A stretch of 64,000 nucleotides of DNA from assembly GCF_029227915.1 (NCBI RefSeq), contig NC_079883.1, positions 4,466,001-4,530,000 of the forward strand. The letters are read 5' to 3'. The DNA comes from Hydractinia symbiolongicarpus (taxonomy: Eukaryota > Cnidaria > Hydrozoa > Anthoathecata > Hydractiniidae). This document shows, piece after piece, positions 61,331 to 64,000 of this stretch (positions are counted from its first letter, which is position 1; each line of letters starts with the position of its first letter). Below the pieces are notes generated by a model. The model saw only the letters and a list, made by a program, of their open reading frames with translations, ran no database searches and was not told the DNA's origin. The translations under genes and the position numbers were made by a program.

Positions 61331-62654
61331 ACCTACCTTTTACCTCAATTGACAGGACTCTGCTAGTCAACAAAGGAAGTAACTATCTGAACTTTTTCCA
61401 AGCAGAACCTATCCTGAAACTGAAAATTAAAAGAAGTGATAATAATAAGTAGAACTTAGTCTTAAAAAATGAAACGATTCAATTTTATCCATGCTCTTTC
61501 TAGAAGAACAAAAAAATAAAGAAGAGCGAATATGTGTTGGAATGGTTTCTTGAGCATTTTATTTCTCAAATCGTTGGATTTTCCACAATTATGCAGTATT
61601 CTCAAAGTACTTAAAAGTTCACCAGTTGTGCGTGAAAGTTCGCCACCCTAACGATTTTTTGAAATAATGCTTTTAAAAGATTAATGAGGTGATAAATTAT
61701 TAAAAAATGACATCTTAAAAGTAAGCTTATATTTCTGGAGAAGTAATACAAAACGATATGGCAAATTTGTACCTCACAAAAACAGGCGATGGGCGCTTTG
61801 GGCGCGGCAATACTATTAAGTGTCATGTTACGCAGCACGAATTTGCCTATCACTTAATACAACAACCACAGCTTTTGTGATAGCGGGTAGATTGTGGCAA
61901 ACTTATACGACCGTACTCTACGAACTTATACGGCCGCACTCTAGATAATAAAAAGTAATCCTCCCCAGCAGCTTATCAGAATTTACATTTTACGAAACCT
62001 GCTTTCTATGGCATAAATATATTTTTCTTTATTATTCGCGCTTAAGAAGATATATCATTTTATATAGTTTGTTTTAACTTAAACAAATGCGCTGTGTCAC
62101 AGCTCTTTTGTTTTATGGCAACTTCAATTTAGAAAAATTTCCTCCCTTCAGGTCCCAATTACAAGATTTTTTGTAAGAACAATATTTTGAATGTAAAATA
62201 AGAACAGCTTCAGGCTTAAATTGTTGTTTTCGTAGCTAAGAACAATGTGAGTCTGGAATGTTATTATTTACCTCTGTCTGTCACACAAAATAGTAGTTTA
62301 GCTGCGCATTTAGGGAGACGCACACAGTGCTGTATAAAAAAGACAGACAAACCCTAGTAAATTAAGAAGACAAACCGACTAGTAAATTAAAGAAAAAATC
62401 ATATGTCAACTCTAGCTAACCATTTCTGGTTGTTGTTTCTTTTCTTTTACCACAAACACAATTATAGACCTCTAGTGACAACAAAAAGGTTGCTCTCGTG
62501 GTAAATTTTTTTTATTATTTTTTGCAAAATAGTGAGTCTACCCTATTGTATTAAATTTCACCTAAACATAATATTTTTAGACTATAAGATGCTGTTTTGG
62601 TCTTAAAAGGTTGTGCTCACCTAAGTAGCTCCCCCTAGTAAATGATCCCACACA
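61331..62654. other. Intergenic, upstream of the GalNAc-transferase gene
   Basis: No gene supported. It presumably contains the promoter and 5' UTR of the gene starting at 62655; no clear TATA box was chosen. Confidence 0.5.
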
Positions 62655-64000
62655 ATGAAAGTCAGAAAAACTAGACTGATCATCGGAATTTTGTTTTCGG
62701 TATGGATTGGTGGAATGCTTTATTTTTTTACAAATAACTCACAGTCAATTCATGCAGTTTCAAAGGAGGAACGTGATCGACATGTTGCACTTGGAAAATT
62801 AGCCAGAGAAAGAGATCATTTCTCGCACAATGAAGTTGCTATAGCCAGAGACCCAAATATTAGGAACTCTCTTGAAAAGACAGACCCAAGATCTCTTGAT
62901 AATTTTGATTGGCAACGTTATATAAAAGCAGCAGGATTAAAAGATGGTGAAGATAAAAATCAACGAAATGCTTATAATCAGGAAGCAAGTGATGCCTTGG
63001 CATGGAATAGGGATGTTCCTGATGTTCGAGATAATAGGTATGTTTATATGTTTGTTATCCTTTTTATGAAAATTCGTCAAGAAATTTTAGATTTGTATAT
63101 ACTTATAATGCATAACTAATTATCTTTGGTAATTTTTCGAAATAAGAACTCTATGGCAGAGGTATCTGCTGGAATGCAAAATTTAAGATCATCATTAATA
63201 TTCCACATATTAACTGATAATCTCAAATTTTATGCAGCTACTAACATAAGAATCTGACTTTCTTAAATAAATGAACCTGTATGCATTTCATTTCTGATGC
63301 GTAATAATATATACAGTGACTAATAGATTTATATTTCTTCTTTGTCTAGTTGTAAAAATATCAAATATGACTACGACCTACCCACAACAACAATCATTAT
63401 ATGCTTTCATAATGAAGGACGAGCAGCTCTCCTACGGACTGTTGTTAGGTATGTTACAACCTTTTTTGTATATACATTAGAACAAGATTTATTTTTAGTT
63501 ACTTATTTTTAGCAAGTTATTTTTGTTATGTTGGTGTCACAAATTTGAGAGACAAAGATAAAGATACCAAAGCAGTAACATGTGAATTCTAAATTGCGTA
63601 ACTGCTTTGAAAGACCTGTTTCATATTCTTGATCTACAAAAATTTCTAATGCAGAATTTTTCATTTCTTCCTAATTCTGAAACTATGTTGGCAAAATTTA
63701 GCGTGTTTTGCAAAAAAAATCTCCTTCAGGTACCCCAACGATACAATGTGACAGATCTAGTAAATGAAATGAATAAAAATTTTGATTTACTTGCATATAT
63801 TCAGCAAATAAGTCGGTTAAGCTGGAACATCAGGATAATCAAAAGCCCTAGCAGTTCTGTCATTTTTCCACGGGCTTTATCAACTAACTACTGTTTTTAT
63901 CTTTGATCGCAAAACTGACATTTATAGGTCAGATAGGAAGGTCATTAATTTACCCTGTCCACCTCCTGTCCACTTAAGTTAAGAATAATAATAATGAAAT
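62655..64000 (+). CDS. Polypeptide N-acetylgalactosaminyltransferase, GALNT2/14-like (partial, 5' end)
   Basis: Coding exon 1 is 62655-63037 and exon 2 is 63350-63448, both with GT-AG borders and agreeing phase. The gene continues beyond the window. Exon 1 encodes a short cytoplasmic tail, one membrane segment (about residues 8-26, a type II Golgi anchor), a stem, and the GALNT lead-in (LKDGEDKNQRNAYNQEASD, then RDVPDVRD). Exon 2 starts the glycosyltransferase fold with CKNIKYDYDLPTTTIIICFHNEGRAALLRTVV, where the FHNE block is the family hallmark that helps bind UDP-GalNAc. The catalytic DxH, acceptor site and lectin domain must lie off the edge. It initiates mucin-type O-glycosylation in the Golgi. 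The pattern is closest to GALNT2/14/16. 63449-64000 is intron. Confidence 0.88.

Noticed and set aside
63607-63906. 99-codon ORF in the GALNT intron
   Set aside because: No similarity to GALNT sequence and no suitable splice borders; probably chance.

Overview
This is an AT-rich, intron-bearing animal (metazoan) genomic window. A cnidarian, perhaps a hydrozoan, is my best guess. It has INTS12, a DUSP18/21-like phosphatase and a GALNT2/14-like transferase with ordinary GT-AG introns. It also has a decayed CaRF-PHD gene, a class I associate with large cnidarian families, and many 2A-bearing non-LTR retrotransposons and small hairpin elements. The species call is inference. There are no operons, CRISPR arrays or rRNA, and I found no convincing tRNA.

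Layout. 1-12310: a giant imperfect palindrome. The left arm is about 7.1 kb and the right arm about 4.8 kb, around a roughly 0.3 kb spacer. The outer arms are diverged and full of indels, but the innermost 155 bp on each side are identical. The left arm carries a 264-codon ORF next to a possible signal-peptide exon, and an extra perfect 55-bp hairpin that the right arm lacks. 12311-19034: mostly non-coding, with decayed LINE pieces (one with a 2A peptide and an OTU protease motif), a pogo/Tigger-like TA-flanked element and small tandem repeats. 19035-20686 (-): a four-exon dual-specificity phosphatase. 24549-29134 (+): INTS12 of the Integrator complex, with a terminal-inverted-repeat element in its last intron. 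30029-30793 (+): an unrecognised 254-residue protein with an RFX X-box about 0.35 kb upstream. 33909-36270 (-): the coding exon of a seven-finger C2H2 protein, whose first exon may lie near 41.5 kb. 38.2-39.5 kb (-): an internally deleted 2A-PHD LINE. 40.2-40.45 kb: a 29-30 bp minisatellite. 42.0-44.6 kb (+): a dead LINE with a mutated reverse-transcriptase active site. 44961-45320: a PIF/Harbinger-type MITE. 45399-45992: a pogo/Tigger-type element with transposase remnants. 46548-54225 (-): an 11-exon gene for an RGG-rich protein with two matrin-type zinc fingers, reconstructed here with consistent splice phases. 55442-58420 (+): a CaRF-PHD pseudogene. 58.6-61.3 kb: a duplicated repeat and two LINE 3' fragments. 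62655 onward (+): the first two coding exons of a polypeptide GalNAc-transferase that runs off the right edge.

The host genes do unrelated housekeeping work: phosphatase signalling, snRNA 3'-end processing and transcription, nuclear RNA/chromatin binding, and Golgi O-glycosylation. They are single genes separated by transposon debris. The most unusual structures are the giant palindrome with its sharply homogenised core, and the retrotransposon that pairs a 2A peptide with an OTU cysteine-protease motif.
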